A stretch of 64,000 bases of DNA from Marasmius tenuissimus. Lineage: Eukaryota; Basidiomycota; Agaricomycetes; Agaricales; Marasmiaceae. Shown piece by piece: positions 35,382 to 47,900 of this stretch (its first letter is position 1; each line of letters begins with the position of its first letter). The translations under genes were made by a program, and so were the position numbers. A model generated the notes under the pieces. That model saw only the letters and a program-made list of their open reading frames with translations. It was not told the DNA's origin and did not search any database. The stretch spans positions 3,100,001-3,164,000 of the forward strand of contig JAQOTA010000047.1 of assembly GCA_029532415.1 (NCBI GenBank). Direction: 5' to 3'.

Positions 35382-37921
35382 TCAAGCCAAACGAGCATCT
35401 CCATCATCTTCAGACTGGGCCACCGTGATCGAAACCGCTGTTTCGTTCGTTCTGATAAGATGGCGTTGACCACGACGCGAGGCTGGAGCTTTATCGGTGG
35501 GGATCAACGACCTTAGCATTCCAGTGGCAGAGCTGTTGCCAAACGAAGGCGATAGGACTTCCACCGAGTTATTAGAGGGGAGAAGCGTAGCTAGCCTCCG
35601 GGAGACGATAGAGATGGGGGCAAATGTTCGGGTTGGAGGTGGATTTCTCCGTAGAAGGCATGAAACTGGATTGTTCGGGTTTCTGGGAACGCTCTGGCGA
35701 CGAGTATCCCAGGCATTGTCGTGAGACGATACAATGTATACAAGGGTTTGTCAACATACCTGATCTGAGTACCTCTGATTCCCCGTTTCTCTGTTGGACT
35801 TCATTGTGTTGCTGGTCACAACATTGCGCGAGACAGTGGCATGGATGTAGGCTGGAGCATTGATTTTGATATATGATTCCACTACTGGGGTGTGGTCTCG
35901 CACATTCGATGGAGATGAGACGTCTGAGTCGATGGTGGTGACAGCTTTGCTGAGGTCGATGGGGATTGCAGGACACGCAGAAATCTCATCTATACAAAGA
36001 GGTTAGAGGGTAGATCATTGATTGAGAGCTGCTTGCACCTTTGTGAGCATCTTCAAACTGATCCGAGTCATCCACTGGATGGAAGATGTTGCCATATCCG
36101 AGATGTTGAGCAAAGTCGGCGGTGGTTGGGTCGAAGCCTCGAAGAGTTTGATACTGGCGAATCAACTTGTAGTTGTTGGTGGACCAGGAGCAGGCGTGAA
36201 AGTATTCACGGAAGGATAGTTGGACAGGAAGGCCGAGGTCACGACACAGCTCGGGTGAAAGCTGAGGTTGGCCGTCTTCATGGAGAGACCAGTGGTGGGT
36301 GGAAGATGTTTTGCCATTGAGGAGGCTGGGGGGAGGTGGATAGATGAAAAGGAAGATGGGTTGGTGTCGTCGTTGTTGGCATTTGGAAGGGGATTGATCG
36401 AGGTAGCCGTCCAACCACGCGCGGCGAAAGGCAAATACTGGACGATGTTTAGCGAGTGGAAGGGGGAAAATGAATTGAGGACGCACTAAAACCCTCCTGA
36501 TCATCCTCCAACAAAACACCTCGAGCATGAAAAACACGCCATGCTTGCGAAAGCCATGCCTTATCTGCGTCCAAATTCCACCCCAACTCAAGCCATCCAT
36601 CTCCATCGAGTCGGAATCTACTCGTGGATTTCAGACAGAGTGGCCTATGGCTTCTGAGGAACACACCTTGTCCATCCATTCTCCAAACACGTCCGATTGA
36701 CGAGATTGTTCCGTCCGCTCTCCCAGACATTATTTGCAACGGCGATGGGGGTTTTGGTTCGAGCCGAAAAAACAGTCGGCCGATCGACCTGTTCAGGCAC
36801 GACTTCGCCATTCGAAGCATATTCCATTGCGTACGTAAACGCGTCATCGGCTTCCCTCGATTTGTGACTCGCCAAGAAGCGCACGAGAACCTCTTCCTGA
36901 AGAAGTTCGGCGCTTGGAGGTAGGTCCAATTCCAACTCCCTCTCATAGATAATTGAAGATGGCCCCTCCGGACCACGGCAGACCGCTCCTCGAGTAGGAT
37001 CCATCCACATCTCCGCATAGGTACATTTCCATTGACTCTAAAACTGTATTCAAAGACTGTTGGACTATGATACCACAGCTACTTACATGTAATTTCTCAA
37101 GATACATCCGACCCAAATACCCCACGTAACTCAAGGCTTGCACAAGCGGTACAAGACCTGCAAAAACATCCAATCAGCTTCGGGACCCGCTATGTTCGCA
37201 TATTAACTTACCATGCCAAAGAACCATTGAGGGAATCGTCCCTTTGTCAACTGCGTATACCTGGGCGACCTCGGAGAACCTAAAAATACAATACCCTCAA
37301 TGTGAGTGATTTTGGGTTGCTACTCGACATACAACTGTCTCGACAGATTCTGAAACTCTTCTTCGAATACCTACCAGGACGGGCCAAGGCTTGAGTTTCA
37401 ATCGACCGGAAGAATATATAGAACTTACTTTCCGTGCATCTCGTCCGCTATAAGATACCACCGTGAATTCACCTTCCACCCCTTCCACTTTCGCGGCACA
37501 TATCATCTTCATCACTCTCTGACAGCACCTCTTACATTGACAGCCCCCATTACCATCATCACGGACCTGGCAGATATTCCGGAGTCTGCAAATGTCGCCG
37601 CGTTTGAGGTTCCGAAACTGTGTAAAAAATCGGCCTCCCGAGCAATTGCCCTACTTAGTGACGACTCACATCATCATATATGGTGAGCTCCTTCTCTTCT
37701 CGCTGGATAATCTGGTTGTTTATCTGGTTCCCATTGATGTGAATGGTCGTCGTCATCGTCCTCGAGCTAGTCTCCTGAGCTACTGATCCCGAGGGAGAGG
37801 TCGACAGATGGGAGGCTTGAAATGTCCTTTCGTGATAGTAATTATGCTGGTCACCATTAATGCCGCTGAAGGTACCACCATCAATCGAGAAGTTTTGTGC
37901 GTTAGGGAAGAAGGTAGACAT
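35382..37921 (-). CDS. Paralog 5: GDQ-motif / kinase-like-core protein, type III tail
   Basis: Exons: 37670-37921, 37429-37617, 37333-37370, 37212-37279, 37087-37157, 36667-37037, 36487-36617, 36039-36437, 35760-35989, 35382-35693 (686 residues). Exon 1 has INGDQHNYYHE and HINGNQINNQIIQ; its end reads TIYDD where relatives have TEFDD. Exon 2 has FRNLKRGDICRLRNICQ, GCQCKRC and FTVVSYSGRDA. Then follow MWMDPTRGAVCRGPEGP, WLSQAWRVFHARGVLLEDD, IFLFIYPPP and RGFDPTTADFAQHLGY. The tail carries IDSDVSSPSNVRD and ends in VAQSEDDGDARLA. The last acceptor (before 35693) is the least certain splice site; I chose it because it restores the frame conserved with paralogs 2 and 7. Function is unknown. Confidence 0.82.
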
Positions 37922-38620
37922 AGTAACCGTAAAGGAAGGCAAGGAACTTGGGGGATGGTGGGTCGACGAACGATACAGCAGGTATTCCTGTGTAATATGT
38001 ACCGGTCAGCATGCTAGTAACACGTGTTGAGCAAAAATGATGCACCATACCATGGACACCCGCCGATCTTGATGTTGATCACAAATGAATGAATGAACGG
38101 CCTGTGGTGGCGTCCGGAGTCGAAGAAACTGTGCTGTCTATCTCCTCTCCTCGTCCTCCGTTCGACTATATTCAGCCCGTTGGGTTGTATGCTGTTTTTT
38201 GTTCGCAAACCTGGAGTCCAGGTCAGTGAGTACGAGATCTCCAGGCCATACGCCAGCGCTACTAATCCCGCAGCAATCGATATGAACTGTTCATCAGCAT
38301 GCTGTCGAGCGTCGGCGCTACACTTTCACCGCTGAGCGATCACGGCAATGAAGACTCGTGTTAACGAGATTTGAGTAATAGAAATTTCCATCTTAGTAGA
38401 GGGGGCATCGCTCGAGCGGGATCTGGGGTTAATAACGCGAATGGAAGTATCAGAGTGCCTATCAGAAGATCACGGTCAGTACACCGTGAACGAAAGAAAC
38501 GCCGGTGGGAAAAAACACTGGTTGGGAGCTACGAGCTATGAGAACAAAATACGGACAATCCCATGTTGAAAACCGCGAAGGTCTCGCTGAGAAGAACGAA
38601 GGAGGTCAGTATTGAGTACA
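37922..38620 (-). promoter_or_regulatory. Upstream block of paralog 5
   Basis: Nearly the same as 12315-13030 and 52800-53500. A deletion near 38.36 kb removes the GGGCACACCTC segment present in the other two copies. Confidence 0.5.
38021..38026. promoter_or_regulatory. E-box-like palindrome CACGTG
   Basis: CACGTG inside AACACGTGTTGAGC, about 100 bp upstream of the ATG, at the same position as in paralogs 2 and 7. Function is unproven. Confidence 0.3.
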
Positions 38621-39430
38621 GACCATCGAAACGGGTACCATCTGCTTGTCCATAGACCCATATTTCGGCAGATCTGGCGACCTATCAGCCGTACGTTCCA
38701 CCATGTAATAATTCTGAGGTTTTTGAATCCCTGGATGATAGTCGCTATTCGACTTGAAAGCCATTCAAATATGCGATTTGCTCAATTAGAGGTCGCCACT
38801 TACTGGTGAACAACCGTTGAGAACGTTACCGAAGCTTGGGTGCCTATGCTTTATTTGCGAAACGAGCTAGAAGGTGCGATTCAGAGGCAGTAATCTCCCG
38901 ACAGATGTGATAACGCGGTATTTCTCCAGACCGAAAAACCATTTGAAGCTGTAGATACTGGCAAGTGGCGAGAAATCGTTACCTCAAGACCAAACAAGAC
39001 ACAGAAATGAACGTACATACCTGTCACCCCCCAAATAGTACCATAGCACAAGCCATATCATATCAGTTAGTCTGGCATTGAACCCCATTGGAGTCACCGA
39101 TACGAATGAGAGTGATCAGACGGACTATACAACACCAGCAGCGACCAAATCACCGCTTCAAAAATCCTTGAGCGAGGTCAATTGAAGCTACAGTGAAGAT
39201 CTGGAGTTTGGGATGTTGACTCGCCAAAGTACTTGAACTCGCCCCGCTCGTAGAGTCGGTCGGTTAATGGTCAAAGAATAAAGACTTGAGGCATCGAAAT
39301 AGTCACTTCAAAAAATCAACAAGATTCCCATTGGGAGTGATGATTTGGTTAGCTCAAACCAAGTTTCGGGCGGTTAAATCGATTTCATCTCACAACCATT
39401 AAAGCAGATCAGAATATCAGTTCCGAGGGA
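38621..39430. repeat. Partial intergenic duplicon, copy D
   Basis: This continues the similarity to 13031-13800 and 53501-54300, for example CAACACCAGCAGCGACCAAAT near 39.13 kb and TTGGGATGTTGACTCGCCA near 39.21 kb. The similarity ends near 39.43 kb, where copies A and C continue. No gene is seen. Confidence 0.5.
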
Positions 39431-42400
39431 GTGAACAACCGACGCCGGTATGTGAGGGGTGGCAGGGATCGACGGGACCGACTTAGAGACTTCCCCAGTC
39501 ATGACTCTCGCAAGGTAGTACTGGGCATAGCTGTCGCGAGATCAAACCGTCCTCTCGAAATTGGTACGGGTTGTAATCATCAAGATCTTGTACTAGGTCT
39601 TGGGTACTGGTTCAGCGTAGGGTATCTCGAGATTTAATACATATTTGAGGACTACCTAGGTACGTCTCTATATTGACCCAAACCAATCTTCATATTGTTA
39701 TCTTCACAGCGGCAATTGTGTTACTTTTCCGACCGAGCCAACCCGAGCCTACGAGTATATATGAAACTGCCAGAGCATTCAGAATGATTGCTGGAGTAAC
39801 CTTGTGAAAGATATGACGACCATCAATCAAAATTCACGAACGGGGTCGAGAGCGAGATGAGAAGATAATGAAACCTCCACGGCCCATGCAGTGGAGTGGT
39901 TTTGACCGTCGGAAATGACAGAAGCGGGATGGAAAAGGTGTGAGAAAAAGGGCTAAGCATCGTCCGAGCTCGCCTTGGGCGAGGCGGAGAGACAAGGAGT
40001 GGCTGAAAGCCATGCCATGATCACATTCAAGATAGAGGAAATTGAGGTGTTTTTGGGCCTGCTTGCGTATGAGATCTTCTCGCTGGCAAGAATTCTTCTT
40101 CCGACTCTTGCTGGCGTCCAAGGTGACAGTCCGTAGCAAGAAGGGACCCCGGTCAGTACCCGTCTCAAGAACTAAAGGCGAAGTGTCAACCGCCTCAGAG
40201 AAGAGGTGTCAGTGAGCGAAAAAAGAAGGCGGTGTTGAGGAGGGGGGTGAAAGTTGCCTCTCGGCAAGGCACTTTTGAGTACGTTCCATATATCCGTATG
40301 CAACCAATGTCCCTATTTTACCCTATATCTCTCCCTTTTCCGTTCCGAACGTCCATGGTTGACTGAGGGAAATAACCAGTCAGTCAGTGGTTATTTTGTG
40401 CTAAACCTACTGTCTTCCGAGCGAGCGAAGTCAACCTAAGACCCTACTCGTATAAAAGAGGCCTATTTTCAGCTGATATGGCGGAAGCTTTTAGGTGCAG
40501 CTGAAGGAAGAGAAACTATGCTCGCTGAACATGGGCGTTTGAGCACAAGGAGGATAGCCGGTACACAGCCACCGGCAAAACTGCCTTTCAGGTCGCAACC
40601 ATCATCATCGTTCGGGACGACTGCGGGCTAGTTATCTCTTGTCACGCAAAGAATTCCTGAAGAGACTCAAGTCCATCTCTTTGGACTTGAAATCTTTCGA
40701 AGCTCTCCTGAGGTGTATCTCGGTTTTTCTGACCACTGTCTATGTCGTTGTTCATCGACCGGATGTTAGAAAATGGACAAAGGCCTTTTGGGCTGGCCAC
40801 TCTTGCTCTGAGACTGTATAGCCGGAGATGTATGACGAACTTCAAGATTCTTGGAGATCCATTAGATTAGCTGGTCATGGCGCGATCTAATTATTCTGAG
40901 AAGTTGCCAGCACCGTTCTAATCGTGTCTCTCCCGAGCTTTACACTGTATGTACAGATTTGGTTCACGCCATCGGCGTTGCTCATAGTCGTTTTCAGTGA
41001 GGTATCAGCAACGAAATAACAGCTACTATCTTGGTCTATTAGCTGCTCCATCCCATCATGTTGACAAGTGTTCAGATGGCTATCGTCGACTGGAGCCAGG
41101 TCGAGAAGGAATCTCGGAACCTGTTAGTGGTTCCAGGTACGCCTTTCCAGGTCTGCTATGGCTCTGAACAGACTTATAGCTTGCACGTACCTCGATCATC
41201 GGAATATCGATCACATACGGATGGTAAACGACGAGCTGACGCAAGGGGAGTTTTTGATTACCTGGTACCAAGCCTTGTTTTTGGTGTTGAGCATTCAGAT
41301 GCGAGTACTCGACCCTCTCTTCGCCTACGCATGCTCATCAAACATACTTCTGAAGGAACGAAACGACTCATCGAGATTCAATGCACTCTCAATCACGCCA
41401 AAGAATATAGCGGGCGTAGAGCTCCCTTCCACGTACGTGTTGACCTGACAGTTTCCAGCACACAGACTCACTAGGAACAACCCCTGAGTATAGTATATTT
41501 CAAAGCCCGCCCTCGCCGCCCTACAACCCGATGTTGTTCGGAGGCCAAGATAGCCCAATATAACTTGAACATAGGAGCGAGCTAATGGTTGAGCAAGAGA
41601 CTGGATGATGTAGGATATCACTCAACGTCGGATACGGCTGTTGACTCGAATATGGACGAGATTGCAAGTGATAAGATGCATCTTCAAAGTAGCAGCGCGC
41701 GGACCGTCTGAACGGGAGAAGCATGGACACTGGATTTCTGCGATACATCTTTCCATCCCTCCCCACCTTCTCCGTCCCCAGATATCTAATCATAGAACGA
41801 GGAAATTCGGGAACGGACGTTTAGAACGGCTTCAATTACTCCATGTTATCCCCCCAGACGAGGAAACGACGCGTTTGCCAGCCATCTCCCAATCTCTGTT
41901 CTCTTCACGTCGTGTAAAATCCGGATTATCAACCACCGTTCCGCTAATCTTTTGGATACACCCTGATCAATCTCGCTGCAGGGTCCAGCCGTATTCCGAA
42001 GCCCAATTCGCGCAGACACCCTAGCCCATTCATTATCCCCGACAGCCGACCACTTATCAGTATTCTCTATCCATCAACCCGAGAGTATGCCCGCTGATGT
42101 ACGTTCATTTCCCTCCAGACCAGCAGAGATTCAAAAGGAAGTCAGAGTGGTTTGACTCATGGCGGTGGAGATAGGTGGTCGGGGTGGTCTCCATCGACAA
42201 ACGGATCAAGCTATTTGTTATTGCGAGGGGAAGCGATGACCAACCGAATGGAGAAAGCCTAAGCATCAGTAACCGGCTCTAGGGCTCGCGGCGCTGTTTT
42301 AACTTGCGATATTGTTCTCTCGTTAGTAATTCACGTGATATGGTTGTAACGTTGCAGGGACGAGGCCTCTGCAGCCTCGTCTATCAACAGCATCCCGACA

Positions 42401-44116
42401 AGGGACATCGGACCTATACATCGTGTTTCTGGTCTTACAGTCGATGCTGGTGAAGAGATAGCGCATAGTGGCTGAGCCATCACGTCTATCCGAATCCTAG
42501 TCACCGTCGTGCTGGCTTTGATTTACAGTAGTGGTCGCGTCAATTTGCAAGCGCACATTCGATAGACTATATGACTGAGACTCCTCAAGACGAATTGTAC
42601 TATTGGGGTTTGTTACTTTATGGACCCGGTGAGCGTACTTTCTAGCTCCCCGAGAGGTACTGATGGACCTCTTGGCAATGTCATTCCCCGAGGCCGACTC
42701 AACGCCTTTGGATATGCTCATTTGGTCCCCCACTTGTTATTTTGAAACTTGGGCACCCTGGGCTTCCTTTCTCTATTCTTAATTCAAACACCTTACCAGG
42801 CGTTGATTTCCCGGAGCTTTTCGATCAATCGACTGCTTAAATAAAGAACAAAGAGCAGGGTATCTCCCGGAGAATCGACTCCCGAGGGAATACATCCCGG
42901 CAGACAAGCTCGCGAGGGAACAAGCTGGACTAATATTTTGTGAGTTACCTCACGCGTAAGACCGCGCTCATAGTTTGGCTAATAGGCAACCCTCGAGTTT
43001 GTCTGGCACCCCTGACGGGTCTCGACTCCGTCCAAAATGCCAAACTCCGAATCGGGGCAAGAGACATGGTTCTCCTACACAATGCCGCACTTGGGATCAA
43101 GCTAATCACTGAATATAGTGACACTATCATTGATGGCCCCACAGACATTACCCAAAAACTCGTACCTCCCTTCATCCCCAAAGGTATGCCGTCCGCCGGA
43201 CTCGAAGGTCGATCGGATGCCCCTTTCGGTCGTACCGCGCACGACTTTTTTTACTCGTCTGCAACTGCTCATAGGGAAGAGAGAACCTTGGTTAATAACG
43301 TACACGGGCTTGCTAGAGCCTCAACGAGGCTGAACATGTCTAGAGCTCGAGAATGGAAAAGCATGGCGATAGATCTTGGGAAAGGGATTTGATCATTCCA
43401 ACATCGAGCGAAACATGGCCAGAACAAAATCCCGGTTACATGGGAAGGTGAACGTTCCAAAATTGCGACTTTCGTTATCATCCAGTCTTATTCCTCTCTC
43501 GGAACTAGTCCAATGAGTGAATACTGCAAGATGATATCCAACTACTTCATTTGAACCTGAATATCTCATTGACACGGTGTTCATCTATTGCCGTCAACAT
43601 GAAGTGTCATGCTGTCAGACAGGTATATCTGCACAATATGCTCGGAGGTTAGACTGATTGTCGAAAGGACGGTGCGTAGGTGCACACGAGATATATAACC
43701 AGATAACTGCCCCACTAAAGGCGTGACTATTGCTTGGCACTGGTATAACGGGCACTCGCCTACGGCCCGGTAAGAGCCACTTGTTGCGGTATACTGACAT
43801 GGACAATTCGCTTCTCCAGGAGACCAGCAGTGCTAGATTGTCCTGCAACTCTTCTATGCCTAGTCTATATCTCAAGATAACGACGTTCCCGAAATGGTTC
43901 GTTTATTCGTGTACAAAGTCAAGTAGGACAGTCATTTTCGTGACACCAAGACTAGAATATTGTTCGTATATATATATATATATGTATCGTAAGGTACTGC
44001 AAAACCCCTCGAAACAGACATCACATTTGTGATAGAACTACAGGAAACACGGGAAGGAGAATTGAACATAAATATAAGCACGTATCGAATGAAATAACTT
44101 CGAAGTATCGGCGACA
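39431..44116. other. 4.7 kb intergenic region between paralogs 5 and 6
   Basis: Apart from a fragment related to the intergenic duplicon at about 40.24-40.61 kb (TTGCCTCTCGGCAAG and a decayed RYKEDD-like repeat), this stretch has no relatives in the window. Frames at 41058-41474 (138 codons, overlapped by another frame) and 42940-43392 (150 codons) lack splice context or recognisable domains. I see no supported gene. Confidence 0.4.
43967..43982. repeat. (TA)8 microsatellite
   Basis: An uninterrupted run of eight TA dinucleotides, about 130 bp beyond the 3' end of paralog 6. Confidence 0.9.
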
Positions 44117-47087
44117 TCAAAACCAACCTTCACTGTCACCGTTCCTACCCCCCTCACTTGATTCTCCGTATCCCAATTGACTGTACAAAGGTGTACTACC
44201 AGGTCTGACCCATGAATGGGAAGGAACTGGCGGCGGCTGTGAATGTATAAAAGAACAGTTCCAATCGCGCTGAGGACCGATAGAACTTCCGAGGAAACTT
44301 GAAGGGTACCCTGGAGGGGAGGCCACACCATCATACGAAGAATACGGCGGGTGAACGTAGGAATGGGATGGATAAGAAACCGTCGGCGTGAACGCGGGGT
44401 AGTAGGAATCGAGGACAGCACCGCTGTTAGGTGCAATAAATGACGGTCCAGAACGATGTTCAGGTGTCTCGGACCTCTGATCCCAAGACCACCCAAAGCC
44501 GTGACCAGCGTTAGCATCATATTCGGTCGCGGTGGCGACTGAGTAGGCACTCGGGTCACTATAAGGGGGGTTTATCCCGCTTGGAACATGATCGATGACC
44601 GGATGGGTATCATCAGAGGCGATGTACGGGCCAAACAAAGGGGTTGTGTCGAATATGGTATGGGTGGGTAAGGAGAATGAGTTGGGTATGCCGGGAGTCG
44701 ACATATTTGAATTGTAGGGGGCCAATATGTCTCTTGGAGAGGGATCGATGGGGAGGAACGGATAGCGACGGGAAATTTGATTGTCAGAGGGATTGTCGTG
44801 CAATGGTTGGAGTTGTGAGGTCAAGGTGTCTTGTTGTATAAAGTGAGGCTGGGAAATTCCAGTGAACGGCGGGTTTCTGATTGAAAGGGGTCGCATAGGC
44901 CGCAAGCCTGCGCCCGTCCCGACCTGCTCATCGCTAGTGTGGTCGAGGTTGTGACGGAAATCCTACCCGCACAACCGTAAGGCCATAAAAGAAGGATGGA
45001 GAGCAGTAATGACGCACGTGGTGTTGATGGTTGCAGGCCTCGATCCCCCCAAGCTCGAGGCCAGTCCTGCGCCGTTTGTTAGGAACAATAAGATATGAGG
45101 TTTTGGTGTACTCGTCTCCCTTTTCGTGAAGATTGCCCACGGAAACCATGTCTTCCGCCCGTATTTGGTCAGGCATGTTTGATGGGTATTCGGAGTCGAC
45201 CATGTCGGGGGATCCACCGGGACTGGTGGGGGCTTGAGGACTTGGAGATGTTTCATCTGTATACAGGAGTGAAGAAATGATCGAACAGTTGAGGTTTTCG
45301 AAGCACACCTTCATAAACATCTTCGAACCGATCCTCATCATCGAGTGGACGGAAGTCGTGGCCATATCCGAGACGTCGAGCAAAGTCGTTGGTGGTTGGG
45401 TCGAAACCTTGAAGGGTTCTATACTGACGAATAAACTTGTAGTCGTCAGTGGACCAGGAGAAGGCAGAAAAGTTGTTACCAAAGTCTAGTCGGACAGGGA
45501 GGCCGAGGTCGCAACACAACTCGGGTGAGAGCTGAGGTTGGCCGTCTTCATGGAAAGACCAGTGATGGAAGGAAGATGTTTCGCCATCACGGAGGTAGGA
45601 AGGAGGGGGATAGACAAAAAGGTAGATCGCTTGCTGGCGTCGTTGTTGGCATTTGGAAGGGGAATCATCGAGGTAGCCGTCCAACCACCCCCAGGGATGG
45701 ACAAGTGCTGGGCAATGTTTAGCAAGTGGAAGGGGGAAAATGGGATGAGGACGCACAAAAATCCTCCCGATCATCCTCCAATGAAACCCCTTGAGTATGG
45801 AAAATACTCAGTGCTTGCGAAAGCCAGGCCTTCCCTATGTCCGAATTCAACCTCAAGTCAAGCCTTCCATCTCCATCGAGTTGAAATCTACTCGTGAATT
45901 TCAGACAGAGCGGCCTATGGTTTTTGAGGAACGCACCTTGTCCACCCATTCTCCAAACACGTTTGATCTACAAGAGTGTCAGTTTTGCTCTCCCAGAGGT
46001 TATTTGCGACGGCGATGGGGGTTTTGGTCAGATCCGAAAAAATGGTCGGCTGATCGACCCGTTCATGCACGTCTTCGTCATTCCAACCGCAATACATTGC
46101 GTACATAAACGCGTCATCGGCTTCCTTCGACTTGTGACTCGCCAAGAAGCGCACGAGTACCGCCTCCTGGAGAAGTTCGGCGGTTGGAGGTAGGTTCGCA
46201 TACCTCAACCCATATACAGGGATATATGAATATGGCCCCTTCGGACCACGGCAGACCACTCCTCGGGTGGGATCCATCCACATCTCCTCATAGTCACATT
46301 TCCAATCATCCTAGAACTGTATTCAAAAACTGTTCAACTATGCTACAACAGCTACTTACATGCAATCTCTCAAGATACATCTGACCCAAATACCCCACAT
46401 TTGCCAACAATTGCACAAGCGGTACAAGGTCTGGACAACAACATGTAATCAGCTCTGGGACTCACTATAATTACATATCCACTTACTATGCCAAAGAACC
46501 ATTGATGGAATTGTCCCTTTGTTAATCGCGTATACCTGGGCAACCTCGGAGAACCTGAAAACACAACACCCTCAATTTGAGTAATTCTGGGTTGCTAATC
46601 GGCGTACAACTGTCTTGAAAGCTTGAGAAACTCCTACTTGAAAGCCTAACAATACGAGTAAAGCTTTGGTTTGTTGGTACTGACCGAAATAAGATGCACA
46701 ACTTACCTGCTGTGCATCTGGCCCACTATAGGATACCATTGTGAACTCACCCTCTACCCCTGCAACCTTTGCCATACAAATTGTCTTGGTTGCCTCGAGA
46801 AGACATTGACACTCTTCTGATGGCCAACGACGACATTTGAAACAATGACGAGTCTGGCAGATGTCCCAAAGTCTGCAGATGTCACCCCGCGTGAGGTTTC
46901 GGAACTATACAGAGTCAGGCTTCTGCCTAACTCCTCATACAAGGGACCAAAGACTCACATCGGTCAGTTTCCTTTCCACTTGTTGGATAATTTGGTTGTA
47001 GTGGTTGTGTTGGTCGCCTCGAACACTGTTGAAGGTCCCGCTGCCGATAGAGACACCTTGTGCCTTGCAGAGAATGGAGTGGGACAT
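44117..47087 (-). pseudogene. Paralog 6: type I tail copy with an in-frame stop in exon 3
   Basis: Exons by homology: 46959-47087, 46707-46904, 46608-46645, 46487-46554, 46360-46430, 45937-46310, 45757-45887, 45309-45707, 45018-45256, 44117-44962 (831 codons with stop). Splice sites are all GT-AG. Exon 3, which encodes FEEEF in relatives, reads F-K-TAG-E-F here; the TAG is at 46634-46636 on the minus strand (codon 113). Exon 1 (VRGDQHNHYNQ, like paralog 3) has also lost nine bases near its end. Everything downstream is still open: MWMDPTRG, IYLFV, RGFDPTTNDFARRLGY, VSVGNLHEKGDEY, VPNKRRRTG and the long Ser/Pro/Tyr tail ending EGWF, homologous to paralog 1. The intact remainder suggests a young null allele, stop-codon readthrough, exon skipping or a sequencing error. 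Confidence 0.75.
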
Positions 47088-47900
47088 TGCATGGTTTGGG
47101 GAGGTATGTGGGGACAAGGAGCGAGGAACAAGGGAGACAAGCCTATACATTTAGGCAGCCCTAGCCAAACACGGCCGTTCCTCGTGTTAGCCCGAAACAA
47201 TCAGAACACTGCAAGACACCTGATGAGAGTTGACAGCAATACTCATATCTGCCAGAAATAAAGCTAGAATCACATTGCTATTGAGCGCTGGCACTGTAGT
47301 GTCTATAACTAGACAAAAAAACACCCGCTGTCATGATACATGCCAGGAGAACGCTGATCTTTCGACTGACTGATGCCTAATCATAGAACGGCCATACCAC
47401 TTCTGGTTTTCTTGAGTCACAAGACAACTGTAGAGTAGGCGGTCGTCCGAGGACCACCGACTCAAGTGAGTATACGCTGGGTGCAAGGAAACGGTCAGTA
47501 TAGCTCTTCCACCGTTGGACGTGATTGCGCTTCTTACATGCACCATAATATCCATGAGTGGAATGTGATGACTTCCGCAGCAATGGGCGAATAGCGCCGG
47601 GATCTGTGGATTGACTAAAAAGAGTGAGGTGATTGCGCTGTTGGAAAAATATATGGGCGCGAATCACAGAGTATTTATTTCATCACTTACAGCAGGATTC
47701 CCTTGTTTCGGGCACCAAGAGACCGTACGTCGAACACGTTGTTTATTTATCGGTTCCATATGTGGACATCAATCGCTGTACAGTGTCTTGTTTATTTGTG
47801 CCCGACAAGACGGTGTCAGCCGTGAATACGACAAGCACTAAGGAAGAGAACGCCCATGAAGTTTAAGGCGCAGCTTGATCGTCAACACGGCCTACAAAAC
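47088..47900 (-). promoter_or_regulatory. Upstream block of paralog 6
   Basis: Closely similar to 22148-22960 upstream of paralog 3, including CACGGCCGTTCCTCGTGTTA and TGGACATCAATCGCTGTACA. It probably contains the promoter; no element can be named. Confidence 0.5.

Noticed and set aside
35572..35976. Alternative reading of the paralog 5 tail in the frame ending YASPL (and the matching 50443-50847 in paralog 7)
   Set aside because: Between paralogs 5 and 7 the substitutions are conservative in the frame ending in ARLA, and paralog 2 preserves that same frame, so the YASPL frame is a shadow.
41058..41474. 138-codon plus-strand open frame overlapped by a 96-codon frame
   Set aside because: Two overlapping frames of similar quality and no domain; likely chance.
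42940..43392. 150-codon plus-strand open frame between paralogs 5 and 6
   Set aside because: No homology recognised, no splice or promoter context, and overlapping long frames exist on the other strand.
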